Shown here: piece by piece, positions 1 to 6,196 of the stretch
Numbering within the stretch: the first letter of the stretch is position 1
How the letters are laid out: every line of letters starts with the position of its first letter
Source: an uncultured Nitrospinaceae bacterium
Lineage (GTDB): Bacteria; Nitrospinota; Nitrospinia; Nitrospinales; VA-1
Direction of reading: 5' to 3'
Assembly: GCA_938073925.1 (NCBI GenBank)
Contig: CALJGH010000130.1
Coordinates: forward strand, 1 to 8,859
DNA: 8,859 nucleotides
The notes under the pieces: generated by a model
Seen by the model: the letters and a program-made list of their open reading frames with translations, nothing else
The model's database searches: none
Told to the model about the DNA's origin: nothing
Program-made: the position numbers and the translations under genes

Positions 1-1
1 G

Positions 2-418
2 GTTAAGACAGCAATTTTACCAGGGGATCATGGCCTGAGTCCGCAGGAAATTGCGAAAGTGATTCCTTGTTTAAACCAGAGAGCAAAGACGCTGGTTGAA
101 ATGGCAGAGAAGTCGGCTTTCTTTTTCAAGAAGGAAGTAGAATTCGATGAAAAAGCCCGCAACAAATTTCTAACGGAAGATGCACGACCGTTACTTGAAA
201 AAGTGATTGCCGGATTTTCCACGCTCGACGATTTTTCCGCAGAGAATATTGAAACGTTATTCAAAAAGATAGTTGAGGAGCAAGGCATGAAGCTAGGCAA
301 GCTGGCACAACCCGTTCGCGTTGCTTTGACAGGAACGACAGTGAGTCCGGGAATCTACGATGTTATCCTGCTCCTCGGAAAAGAAGAAACCCTCAAACGT
401 TTGCAGAATGTTGTTTGA
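2..418 (+). CDS. gltX: Glutamate--tRNA ligase, C-terminal part (5' truncated by window edge)
   Basis: This is the last 138 codons of glutamyl-tRNA synthetase, the cytoplasmic enzyme that charges tRNA(Glu). The reading frame is open from base 2, so the gene begins outside the window. The visible part is the helical anticodon-binding region. The family hallmark near the end is a lysine-rich segment (MKLGKLAQPVRVALTGT), followed by SPGIYDVILLLGKEETLKRL, which closely matches bacterial GltX C-termini. The catalytic Rossmann domain with HIGH and KMSKS motifs is not in view. The gene ends in TGA at 416-418, immediately next to the stop codon of the convergent Fe-S oxidoreductase gene, with no intergenic base. 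A discriminating (GltX1) or non-discriminating type cannot be told from this fragment. Confidence 0.95.
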   Translation, partial: VKTAILPGDHGLSPQEIAKVIPCLNQRAKTLVEMAEKSAFFFKKEVEFDEKARNKFLTEDARPLLEKVIAGFSTLDDFSAENIETLFKKIVEEQGMKLGKLAQPVRVALTGTTVSPGIYDVILLLGKEETLKRLQNVV

Positions 419-2380
419 TTAGTTTTTCTTCACCAACATTTCGCCGATATCTTTGACCTGCACGTTTAAGTTTTTAGCTTTTACTGCGTCTTCTAACATG
501 AGAACGCAGAAGGGGCATGAGACGGCAATGGTGTCGGGTTCGTTGACCATCAGTTCGTCGAGGCGGTGATGGCTCATACGTGTTCCTGTATTTTCTTCCA
601 GTAAAAAGCGGGCACCGCCAGCGCCGCAACAGGTACCGGTTTCTCGGCTTTGTTCGACTTCTTTTATTGAGCTCGATTTGGTGGAAGCGTTTAAAACTTC
701 TCGTGGTGCATCATAAATTTCGTTATGTCGGCCTAGGTAACAGGAGTCGTGGAACACAATATTTTCTTCTGCTTTTTGTTGTGGAATAATCTTTCCTTCT
801 TCTATTAGTTTTTGTAAAAGCTCAGAGTGGTGAATCACTTCCAGTGTGGCCCCGAATTCTGGATAGTCGTTTTTTAATGAGTTGAGGCAATGCGGACAAT
901 GAGTCACCACTTTTCGTACACCTTGCTCTTTGAAGGTTTCTGCGTTTGCACTCGCCAGCATATCGAATAGATATTCGTTGCCAGCGCGGCGTGCAGGGTC
1001 GCCGGTACAACCTTCATCATTTCCCAGAATGGAAAATTCCACTCCAGCCTCTTTTAAAGTTTGTACCACTGCCTCGGAAATTTTTTTACCGCGCGAATCG
1101 AATGAACCATTACAGCCAACAAAATAAAGATATTCGGTGGGTTTGGTTTTGTCCCAGATAGGAATGCCCAACTCTTTAGCCCAATCGGATCGCGAAGTTT
1201 TTGGAAAGCCCCAGGGATTAGACTGTGTCTCCAGTGATTTGAAGGCGGCCGTAAATTCTTTCGGATAGCGGTCTTCTGTCAATACCAGTCCGCGTCTGAG
1301 GTCGATAACCTTATCCACATAATCGATCATCACGGGGCAGGCAGCTTCACAGGCTCCGCAGGTGGTGCAGGACCAAATAGTTTCGTCTTCGATGATCCCC
1401 CCGAGAAGTGGAATATCGGAATCGGGAGGGCCGTTAAGCTGATCTCGCAGATCAACGGTCAATTGTTGGGGCGATAGCGGTTTGTCGGTTGCCCATGCCG
1501 GGCAGGCACGATCACAACGGCCGCATTGCGTGCAGGTGTGAAGGTCGAGCATTTGTTTCCAGTTAAAGTCCTTGCTGTTTATCACGCCGAACGATTCTTC
1601 CTCGTCAAAATCAATGCGGCTTAAATTATTGCCAAGGTTGGAAAAAAATACGTTTGGGATCGAGGTCAGTATATGGAAATGCTTGCTGCGTGGCAGAAGG
1701 ATTAAAAAAAACAGGATCGACGATGTATGTAGCCAATAAGCCAGACTGTGAAGATTGCCCAGAATATTTTCTCCAAGCATCCCTAAGGCAGGGGCTAAAA
1801 TCATTCCTATCGGACCGGAATGACCTTCCGGGTGAAGTGCCAGAAAAGCTGAGTCAAACAATATATCGCTGACCATGATCGCAAGTATCAATAGCAGAAT
1901 GAGCAAGCCTTCTCCAGATAACGTCAGGCGTTGCGGTTTCAGCACCAACCTACGGTAAAGAGCGAAACAAACCGCTAGTCCGACGAGAAGCACCGCGGCG
2001 TCTTTGATCCATGCGTAGGCCACAAAAACTACATTGCTTGCCGGAAAAGAAAAATCTGTTTCTGGAAAAAAACCGATAATAAAGAATTCGGCTGCACGGA
2101 AAAGCAGAACCAGGAATCCCCAGAATATCAAGGCGTGCATCCACCCGGCTCCCTTTTCCTGCATCAACTTGCTTTGGCCGAAGGCAACTTTCAGAGTTAG
2201 AGCTATTCTTTCAAAAACTCGATCGCATCTTTCAGCGGATCGGGCACTCCGTAGAAGTTTCAATTTGGGCCAGACCGCCACTGAAAAAAGGGCCAGTGCG
2301 AGAAAACAAAGGGCTCCCAGCAGCAGAGGCTGGGATTGTGGTGAAGTCCATTCTAGGGCGCGATTCAGGTTTGATGTCAT
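419..2380 (-). CDS. Membrane-bound heterodisulfide-reductase-like Fe-S oxidoreductase (ETF:quinone oxidoreductase type)
   Basis: This 653-residue protein has an N-terminal membrane part with helices near 18-37, 80-103, 115-141, 158-180 and 210-230. His82 and His211/His218 lie in membrane segments and could bind heme b as in NarI-type subunits. Two [4Fe-4S] motifs follow: C283/C286/C289/C293 and C338/C341/C344/C348. Two CCG-type (HdrB/HdrD-like) domains come next. The first uses C423, a CTG variant at C458 (GCTGDPARR) and C495/C498. The second uses C547, C584/C585 (TCCGAGG) and C622/C625. This order matches the family that includes ETF:(methyl)menaquinone oxidoreductase (EMO), which passes electrons from reduced ETF to quinone, usually in fatty-acid beta-oxidation. 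No etfAB or acyl-CoA dehydrogenase gene is visible here, so the electron donor is inferred. The start is an ATG with only a weak Shine-Dalgarno sequence. A glycolate- or lactate-oxidase-like Fe-S role is less likely. Confidence 0.85.
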   Translation of the reverse strand: MTSNLNRALEWTSPQSQPLLLGALCFLALALFSVAVWPKLKLLRSARSAERCDRVFERIALTLKVAFGQSKLMQEKGAGWMHALIFWGFLVLLFRAAEFFIIGFFPETDFSFPASNVVFVAYAWIKDAAVLLVGLAVCFALYRRLVLKPQRLTLSGEGLLILLLILAIMVSDILFDSAFLALHPEGHSGPIGMILAPALGMLGENILGNLHSLAYWLHTSSILFFLILLPRSKHFHILTSIPNVFFSNLGNNLSRIDFDEEESFGVINSKDFNWKQMLDLHTCTQCGRCDRACPAWATDKPLSPQQLTVDLRDQLNGPPDSDIPLLGGIIEDETIWSCTTCGACEAACPVMIDYVDKVIDLRRGLVLTEDRYPKEFTAAFKSLETQSNPWGFPKTSRSDWAKELGIPIWDKTKPTEYLYFVGCNGSFDSRGKKISEAVVQTLKEAGVEFSILGNDEGCTGDPARRAGNEYLFDMLASANAETFKEQGVRKVVTHCPHCLNSLKNDYPEFGATLEVIHHSELLQKLIEEGKIIPQQKAEENIVFHDSCYLGRHNEIYDAPREVLNASTKSSSIKEVEQSRETGTCCGAGGARFLLEENTGTRMSHHRLDELMVNEPDTIAVSCPFCVLMLEDAVKAKNLNVQVKDIGEMLVKKN

Positions 2381-2444
2381 TTAAGTACTAATATCTTAAG
2401 GTAGAAGAATAGTTAGCTTATTGTTTTTATTCGAGAATATCTAT

Positions 2445-2472
2445 TTTATTCAAAGATGGGTTACTATATAAT
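2445..2472 (+). promoter_or_regulatory. Probable sigma70-type promoter for the CsgG/LpoB-like gene
   Basis: A perfect TATAAT lies at 2467-2472. The best upstream partner is a weak TTTATT at 2445-2450, 16 bases away. Transcription would begin near 2479-2480, at or just after the GTG at 2478, so that GTG would be a poor start while the TTG at 2514 would be well placed. The surrounding 97-base divergent region is very AT-rich, so a chance -10 match cannot be excluded. Confidence 0.5.
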
Positions 2473-2513
2473 TATAAGTGAGAGATTTGTCCCATTTTTT
2501 TGGAGCACTACTT

Positions 2514-3371
2514 TTGTTAAACGTTTCTCGATTTAGTATTGGGGTTCTTGCGCTATCGATTTTTTGTGGACCGATGTTGTCGCAAGCTTCTGCGGTTCCT
2601 TTGGGAAGCGCATTGGATGAGGGGCAGGCTCAAAGCCCCTTGGGGATGAATCGTCCCTTGGATTTGACTCGTCTTCAGGATGAAGCTCCCCCTGTCTATT
2701 ATGATCTCAACCCACATATGACCGATGGCATCAACGAGCCACATCCATTGCCCGCTTATATCAAGCGAGATACTTATAATCAATTGTTGAATATTGAGCC
2801 AGAGAATCAAGTTCAAAGTAAAATATTTAATCGGGAACTTTTTAAAAGACTTCAGAGAATCGGTGTTATGGGTTTTGAAAACAAGACCTTTGCTCCATTT
2901 GAAGATAAATCTGCAGGAGAGGTAGTTTCCCGACAGGCTTATCAGGAGCTGAAGACGAATAAAAAATATTCTAATATTATTCCTCCACAGATGATGGAGG
3001 ATGCACGTTTTAAAATAATCAAGACTCCTGGGGAGAACATATCTCAAAAACAGGATAAGCCTAATAGTGAGTTGACGTTGGTTTCGGCAGATGCGGTGGA
3101 TGCTGTTATGGTTGGGGCGGTTACAAAATACTCCAATCAGTATCGGGATCGGCGTGGCAAAATTCAGAAAAGCGTTGCCAGCGGACTCGAGTTTACGGCA
3201 TTTTTAGTAAACCCCAAGACTCAGGAGATTATCTGGGGAGCCCGGTTTGTGGGGAGCCAAAAATCAGGTCTGCAAAATTTTAATAGCAATAAAGGGGGTT
3301 GGTTGAATAAAGAAGCCTTTACCCGAGCCGCTATGAAATATGTTTTGAAAGAATTTCCGAACAGAGACTGA
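2514..3371 (+). CDS. Secreted CsgG/LpoB-like protein of unknown role
   Basis: The chosen start is TTG at 2514, giving 285 residues. A GGAG at 2502-2505 sits 8 bases upstream, and the new N-terminus is a clean signal peptide (hydrophobic stretch IGVLALSIF, likely cleavage after SQASA). The open frame extends to a GTG at 2478, but that codon has no ribosome binding site and lies at the predicted transcription start. There is no good lipobox, since Phe precedes the only Cys in the signal. The mature protein has a low-complexity Pro-rich N-terminal part. A core near residues 110-283 contains RIGVMGFENKTFAPF, DAVMVGAVTKYSNQYRDRRG, and a C-terminal stretch with EIIWGARFVGSQKSG and a closing VLKEFP. 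This pattern resembles periplasmic proteins of the CsgG/LpoB/GNA1162-like fold, seen from memory and not searched. Those relatives act in outer-membrane secretion, cell-wall enzyme activation or transport. It lies 24 bases upstream of the HmuY-like gene, probably co-transcribed. Confidence 0.75.
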   Translation: MLNVSRFSIGVLALSIFCGPMLSQASAVPLGSALDEGQAQSPLGMNRPLDLTRLQDEAPPVYYDLNPHMTDGINEPHPLPAYIKRDTYNQLLNIEPENQVQSKIFNRELFKRLQRIGVMGFENKTFAPFEDKSAGEVVSRQAYQELKTNKKYSNIIPPQMMEDARFKIIKTPGENISQKQDKPNSELTLVSADAVDAVMVGAVTKYSNQYRDRRGKIQKSVASGLEFTAFLVNPKTQEIIWGARFVGSQKSGLQNFNSNKGGWLNKEAFTRAAMKYVLKEFPNRD

Positions 3372-3395
3372 TAAATTATTTTATAATATTACCTT

Positions 3396-4187
3396 ATGAA
3401 TTCATCTTTTGATAAACCGCTTGAATCTGAGACGGATAAGAAGCGCAAACTTTGGCGTAAACTTTTTATAATCAACTTATGTGTTTCCCTTGTTCTGATA
3501 GCCGCATTTTGGTTGCCTCAGAAGCTGGTGGGGTTGCAAAGCTTCCTTGATTCTCCCAGTGTAGATATTCCAGGTGAGGGGAGAATGGCAAAAAAAGAAA
3601 AGAAAAAACCAGCAATTACACCCCCGGTGCAACTCGCAAATTTGTTAAATACCAAGGTGGCCACGGTGAACGCCTCGTCTGAAAAAGAATATGTGTATTT
3701 CGACTTTTCAAGTGGTGAGCCTGTAAAAATTCATGACCCATCCTCTCTGGAGTGGGATCTTGCATTTCGACGAAGTAAGGTTATATCGAATGGGGGTGCA
3801 TCCGGCAAGATGGGACAAGCAGGATTGATAGATTTGGGCCCAATAGGTTTTGATACAGTAACGGAAGTGCCAACGGAAAATTATGTTGTCGATGTCAACA
3901 CCCGTACAGACACAGAAAATTCAGTATTGTTGAAACCGTACAACTACAATTATTTTACGCACAAACTCAAGCCCAAAAAAAATATCTACGCGGCACGTAC
4001 CGCAAATAACAAGTTTGCCAAGTTTCAGTTCTTAAATTTTTATTGTGATAATAAGGAAGTAGGGTGCGTAACAATTCGCTATGTTTACCAGAATAACGGC
4101 ACCAACAGCTTTTTAAAATCAGCGGGCGACGTGTCAACGGCATCGGTTGATATTGCTCCTGCTGCAGAATCTGCGACTTCGTTTTAA
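3396..4187 (+). CDS. Membrane-anchored HmuY-like protein
   Basis: The 263-residue protein has a short cytoplasmic, Lys/Arg-rich N-terminus, one membrane helix near 23-40, a Lys/Pro linker near 64-77, and a beta-rich domain from about 98 to 232. Hallmarks of the HmuY family are visible: EYVYFDFSSGEPV, then WDLAFRR (120-126) followed by a SNGGASG loop (131-137), and a late NIYAARTANNKFAKFQF strand pair. Known HmuY proteins are secreted or lipid-anchored heme-binding proteins; Porphyromonas HmuY uses two histidines. Here the whole protein has exactly two histidines, His113 and His189, both in the domain. Cys217 and Cys224 could form a disulfide. No TonB-dependent receptor is nearby, so heme uptake is not shown and a sensor or structural role is possible. 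No Shine-Dalgarno is evident before the ATG, but a TATAAT lies at 3382-3387. The final 20 residues are Ala/Ser-rich. Confidence 0.75.
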   Translation: MNSSFDKPLESETDKKRKLWRKLFIINLCVSLVLIAAFWLPQKLVGLQSFLDSPSVDIPGEGRMAKKEKKKPAITPPVQLANLLNTKVATVNASSEKEYVYFDFSSGEPVKIHDPSSLEWDLAFRRSKVISNGGASGKMGQAGLIDLGPIGFDTVTEVPTENYVVDVNTRTDTENSVLLKPYNYNYFTHKLKPKKNIYAARTANNKFAKFQFLNFYCDNKEVGCVTIRYVYQNNGTNSFLKSAGDVSTASVDIAPAAESATSF

Positions 4188-4302
4188 GTTCCTCCTTCCA
4201 TACACCCGTATTTTTTGATAGATATAAGGCTTCCCTTTCGCGTTTCTTTTGCAAAAGGAAGGTAATCAGCAACTAAAACATGAAGATTTGGAGAAGATAA
4301 GA

Positions 4303-4887
4303 ATGCCTACTATGAAGGGACTACTGTTTAATCAATTTGCTGCAGAAGGTCTTAACTCGCTGGTGGAGGAGATGCAGTCAAAATATACGACCAAAAAAGG
4401 ACGTCGTTTCAACCATAACAACGTTACTTATGAGGTTAGTCGACCTTCACTTAATGATGGAGCGATCGAATATGAAATAAGTTCAAAAATCCCTGAAGAT
4501 GAAATTAAGGGGCCCAAAGAGATGCAGGCTTATTTTACACAGATCAAAAAAATTCTTTCCAAGGGCAAGCCTAAACCTGAATCCATTGAAATGGAAAACA
4601 TAGTTTGGGATTCCAAAAAGAATACAGAAAAAAAACGCGACTATGTAAAGCTTCTTTACAAGCTTGCTTTGGATGACCTGTTTGATGATAAAGTGGTCGC
4701 TAAACGACATGAAAGCATTCTTGCGGGTAATAAAGAAGATGATGTCCCTCATTCAATAAGTGCCTTCACAATGGCAGGAAACGTCGTTCTTGCCGATGTG
4801 CGCAATACGATACAAAATATTGGCAGGGCTAATTTGGATAACCTTATTGATGCCAATAAACAGATAAAAACTGCATTGAAGAGTTAG
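4303..4887 (+). CDS. Unrecognised soluble protein, 194 residues
   Basis: I do not recognise this family. The start is ATG 4303 because a GGAG at 4290-4293 stands 9 bases upstream. The open frame continues back to a TTG at 4249, but those 18 codons have no ribosome binding site and add nothing protein-like. The product is highly charged, without signal peptide, membrane helix or cysteine. It seems to have an N-terminal helical segment (FNQFAAEGLNSLVEEM), a strand-rich part (NNVTYEVSRPS, AIEYEIS), a Lys/Glu-rich middle near 70-115, and helical C-terminal segments (YVKLLYKLALDDLFDD; DNLIDANKQIKTALKS). It is probably cytoplasmic. It follows the HmuY-like gene by 115 bases. Its TAG stop overlaps the AGGA ribosome binding site of the next small membrane gene, so the two are likely translated from one message. 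Confidence 0.7.
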   Translation: MPTMKGLLFNQFAAEGLNSLVEEMQSKYTTKKGRRFNHNNVTYEVSRPSLNDGAIEYEISSKIPEDEIKGPKEMQAYFTQIKKILSKGKPKPESIEMENIVWDSKKNTEKKRDYVKLLYKLALDDLFDDKVVAKRHESILAGNKEDDVPHSISAFTMAGNVVLADVRNTIQNIGRANLDNLIDANKQIKTALKS

Positions 4888-4897
4888 GATTTAATCG

Positions 4898-5080
4898 ATG
4901 GGAAATATTCGCTACTTTTTAGGTCGTACCCTGCAACTTGTGGGTCTGGCTACTATTTCCCTGGTGGTCTTCCTGTTTTTTACCCAGATGACTATGGAGC
5001 CGCTTTTGATGTGGTCGCTTCTGGGCGCATTCGAGTTCTATGGGGGCACTTGGCTTTTGGGTAAAGAAGGGCAAATCTGA
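4898..5080 (+). CDS. Small integral membrane protein, 60 residues
   Basis: The 60-residue product has a short basic N-terminus (GNIRYFLGR) and a first hydrophobic helix near 11-29. After a short turn with Met/Glu/Pro comes a second hydrophobic helix near 34-54 ending in GGTWLLGK. It is therefore a probable two-helix inner-membrane hairpin. The ribosome binding site AGGA (4886-4889) overlaps the preceding stop codon and is 8 bases from the ATG, which supports translational coupling. The gene after it, 64 bases on, encodes the DUF420 membrane protein. The pattern of an RTLQLVGL start and a small Gly-rich end recurs, from memory, in uncharacterised small proteins of several Gram-negative phyla. 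No function can be assigned, though association with a membrane complex handled by its neighbour is plausible. Confidence 0.75.
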   Translation: MGNIRYFLGRTLQLVGLATISLVVFLFFTQMTMEPLLMWSLLGAFEFYGGTWLLGKEGQI

Positions 5081-5144
5081 AAGCCCAAATTGTTGATCAA
5101 GCCTGCCCGATAGATTTTTCCCATCCAGTCCAAATGGATTCTCT

Positions 5145-5858
5145 ATGAAAACACTTCTCGCTGAACCTGGCTTTTTAGCCCCTTCAGGTACAATAGGGGC
5201 CGATGTCAGTTATATTTTGGCTGTTGTCTTCACAGTCCTGTTCCTGATTGCATGGGGAATGGCCAAAAAAGCTCAAGGCACACGCCACCATAAGCTGATT
5301 TTGGTCTCCATGGTGTCGATGATTGTCTATTTCGTAGGATATTATTATGCTCGTTCTCTGGGTGTTTTATCCTTTGAAGGCAGAGAAGGGTTTGGCGGTC
5401 CGGATGATGTCTACGAAAATGTGTTTATTCCCGTATTAACGACTCATCTTATTCTGGTGGTGCTAGGTCTGATCTTTGCCTTTTATATGCTATCACAAGG
5501 GTTCAGAGCCAGCAAAAGGGTGGATGGGGAGTACCTCCTTAAGGAGGGAGAACTAAAGATAAGCCCCAGAAAATTCAAAATCGTAATGCTGACGATCTTT
5601 GGGTGCTGGGCTATTGTTCAGGTTTTACTATTAGCAACCCGGGGAAATCCTATGGGAGCGAGTATAGCTTATGCCCTGATTTTCGCAACGGTGGCTCTGG
5701 TGGCCAGTCTGGAAAAGTTGATTGAAAAGCTATTGCCCGATGGGGCAAAGCGGCATAGAGTGCTGGGCCGGGTGACTATGGTTATTTTTGCTATGATTCT
5801 GATAACCAGTACGGCGACTTATATCATGCTTTACTTTGTTTACCCGTTAAAATCCTGA
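5145..5858 (+). CDS. DUF420-family membrane protein with enlarged C-terminal half
   Basis: This 237-residue protein has about six membrane helices: 20-40, 51-69, 98-117, 146-165, 171-189 and 208-233. The N-terminal FLAPSGTIGAD segment, the HHK at 48-50, the TTHLILVVLG helix with His101, and the late KRHRVLGR segment with His204, followed by a helix ending in YIMLYFVYP, match DUF420. Family members are often found near heme-copper oxidase or SCO genes, and the Staphylococcus member CtaM is needed for a functional heme-copper oxidase. The usual family has about four helices in some 130-180 residues. Here residues of roughly 122-200 form an insert with two additional helices between the third helix and the final His-bearing one. 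Conserved His residues might interact with heme or copper, which is inference. Only a weak GGA precedes the ATG. No oxidase subunit gene is in the window. Confidence 0.8.
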   Translation: MKTLLAEPGFLAPSGTIGADVSYILAVVFTVLFLIAWGMAKKAQGTRHHKLILVSMVSMIVYFVGYYYARSLGVLSFEGREGFGGPDDVYENVFIPVLTTHLILVVLGLIFAFYMLSQGFRASKRVDGEYLLKEGELKISPRKFKIVMLTIFGCWAIVQVLLLATRGNPMGASIAYALIFATVALVASLEKLIEKLLPDGAKRHRVLGRVTMVIFAMILITSTATYIMLYFVYPLKS

Positions 5859-5920
5859 CTAACTAGGAACACAATTGTTGTTTTGGGATGGCTGGATAGT
5901 TGAAAGGCGGGAAATTCTTT

Positions 5921-5956
5921 AATTTAAGGGGTTTTACTCTTGACACCCCTCAAATT
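5921..5956. terminator. Hairpin between convergent genes, possible bidirectional terminator
   Basis: AATTTAAGGGGT (5921-5932) pairs with ACCCCTCAAATT (5945-5956), giving a 12-pair stem with one wobble or mismatch position and a 12-base loop. It lies between the end of the DUF420 gene (5858) and the end of the minus-strand 35-residue gene (5977), where a shared terminator would be expected. Neither strand has a proper U-tract after the stem, so it may be a Rho-dependent boundary or an RNA-stabilising element. Confidence 0.45.
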
Positions 5957-5968
5957 TCCTGATAAATT
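5940..5968 (+). promoter_or_regulatory. Strong-looking sigma70-type promoter directed across the 35-residue gene
   Basis: A perfect TTGACA (5940-5945) is separated by exactly 17 bases from TAAATT (5963-5968, four of six consensus bases). Transcription would start near 5975 and run antisense through the small minus-strand gene at 5977-6084, then towards the genes at 6197 and 6350. The -35 box lies in the loop and right arm of the 5921-5956 hairpin. It could be a distal promoter for the downstream small genes or an antisense promoter. Confidence 0.35.
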
Positions 5969-5976
5969 TCGCGGAA

Positions 5977-6084
5977 TTATATGACTTCGAAGTACATAAG
6001 AAGGAGGTATAAGGCGGTCAAGGCATTAACGCCAAGGCCGATGTAAACGATGGTATCAAAAATTTTTCCGTCTTTGCTGGCCAT
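5977..6084 (-). CDS. Tiny single-helix membrane protein, 35 residues
   Basis: The minus strand reads ATG at 6084 to TAA at 5977. The product begins MASKDGKIFDT, continues with a hydrophobic stretch near 12-31 (VYIGLGVNALTALYLLLM) and ends YFEVI. An AGAGGA stands 6 bases before the ATG, an excellent ribosome binding site. The charged start followed by one clean membrane helix argues for a real small gene. A candidate promoter (TTGACA, 18-base gap, TAGGGT) lies upstream. It is divergent from the 34-residue gene at 6197, with 112 bases between them. Function is unknown. Small respiratory subunits such as CydX or CcoQ have similar size and topology, but no sequence match to these is claimed. It is below usual gene-calling length, so it may be missing from annotations. 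Confidence 0.6.
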   Translation of the reverse strand: MASKDGKIFDTIVYIGLGVNALTALYLLLMYFEVI

Positions 6085-6131
6085 AAAAAATCCTCTAGGG
6101 TAAAAATAGTTCTTTGTTAAAAAAGAGATAT

Positions 6132-6161
6132 ACCCTATCATTCACTTTTTAAAGCTGTCAA
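6132..6161 (-). promoter_or_regulatory. Candidate promoter for the 35-residue minus-strand gene
   Basis: On the minus strand a perfect TTGACA (6161-6156) is followed after 18 bases by TAGGGT (6137-6132), a poor -10 box with three of six consensus bases. It would give a leader of roughly 40 bases before the ATG at 6084. The strong -35 and correct orientation make it plausible; the weak -10 keeps confidence low. Confidence 0.35.
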
Positions 6162-6178
6162 GATTAAACTGGTATTAA
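6141..6178 (+). promoter_or_regulatory. Candidate promoter for the 34- and 57-residue genes
   Basis: TTCACT (6141-6146), an 18-base gap and TAAACT (6165-6170) form a moderate sigma70-type match, four of six in each box. An alternative is an extended -10, TG-N-TATTAA, at 6170-6178. Either would start transcription shortly before the ribosome binding site of the gene at 6197. The AT-rich context makes chance matches common. Confidence 0.3.
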
Positions 6179-6196
6179 ATTTATCCGGAGCGAACA

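Noticed and set aside
2553..3047. Long minus-strand frame of 164 codons opposite the CsgG/LpoB-like gene
   Set aside because: The composition is not protein-like, and it has no domain or ribosome binding site. The plus-strand gene has a signal peptide, a promoter and family motifs.
3382..3387. TATAAT just before the HmuY-like gene as an independent leaderless promoter
   Set aside because: No -35 box stands at a suitable distance and the 24-base gap is AT-rich. Co-transcription from the upstream promoter is simpler.
3590..3608. A-rich runs (A7, A4, A6) in the linker of the HmuY-like gene as a programmed slippage site
   Set aside because: They encode a Lys-rich linker that fits after a membrane helix, and the frame continues normally into a recognised domain. 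No alternate-frame product is suggested.
4246..4257. 12-base palindrome CTTTTGCAAAAG before the gene at 4303
   Set aside because: It has no loop, so it would not fold as a hairpin without opening the centre, and there is no following T-run. Judged chance in AT-rich DNA.
5981..6046. Plus-strand reading frame of 21 codons and an apparent AAGGAGGT motif at about 6000
   Set aside because: It is the complement of Leu/Tyr codons in the better-supported minus-strand 35-residue gene, and no start codon follows the motif at proper spacing.
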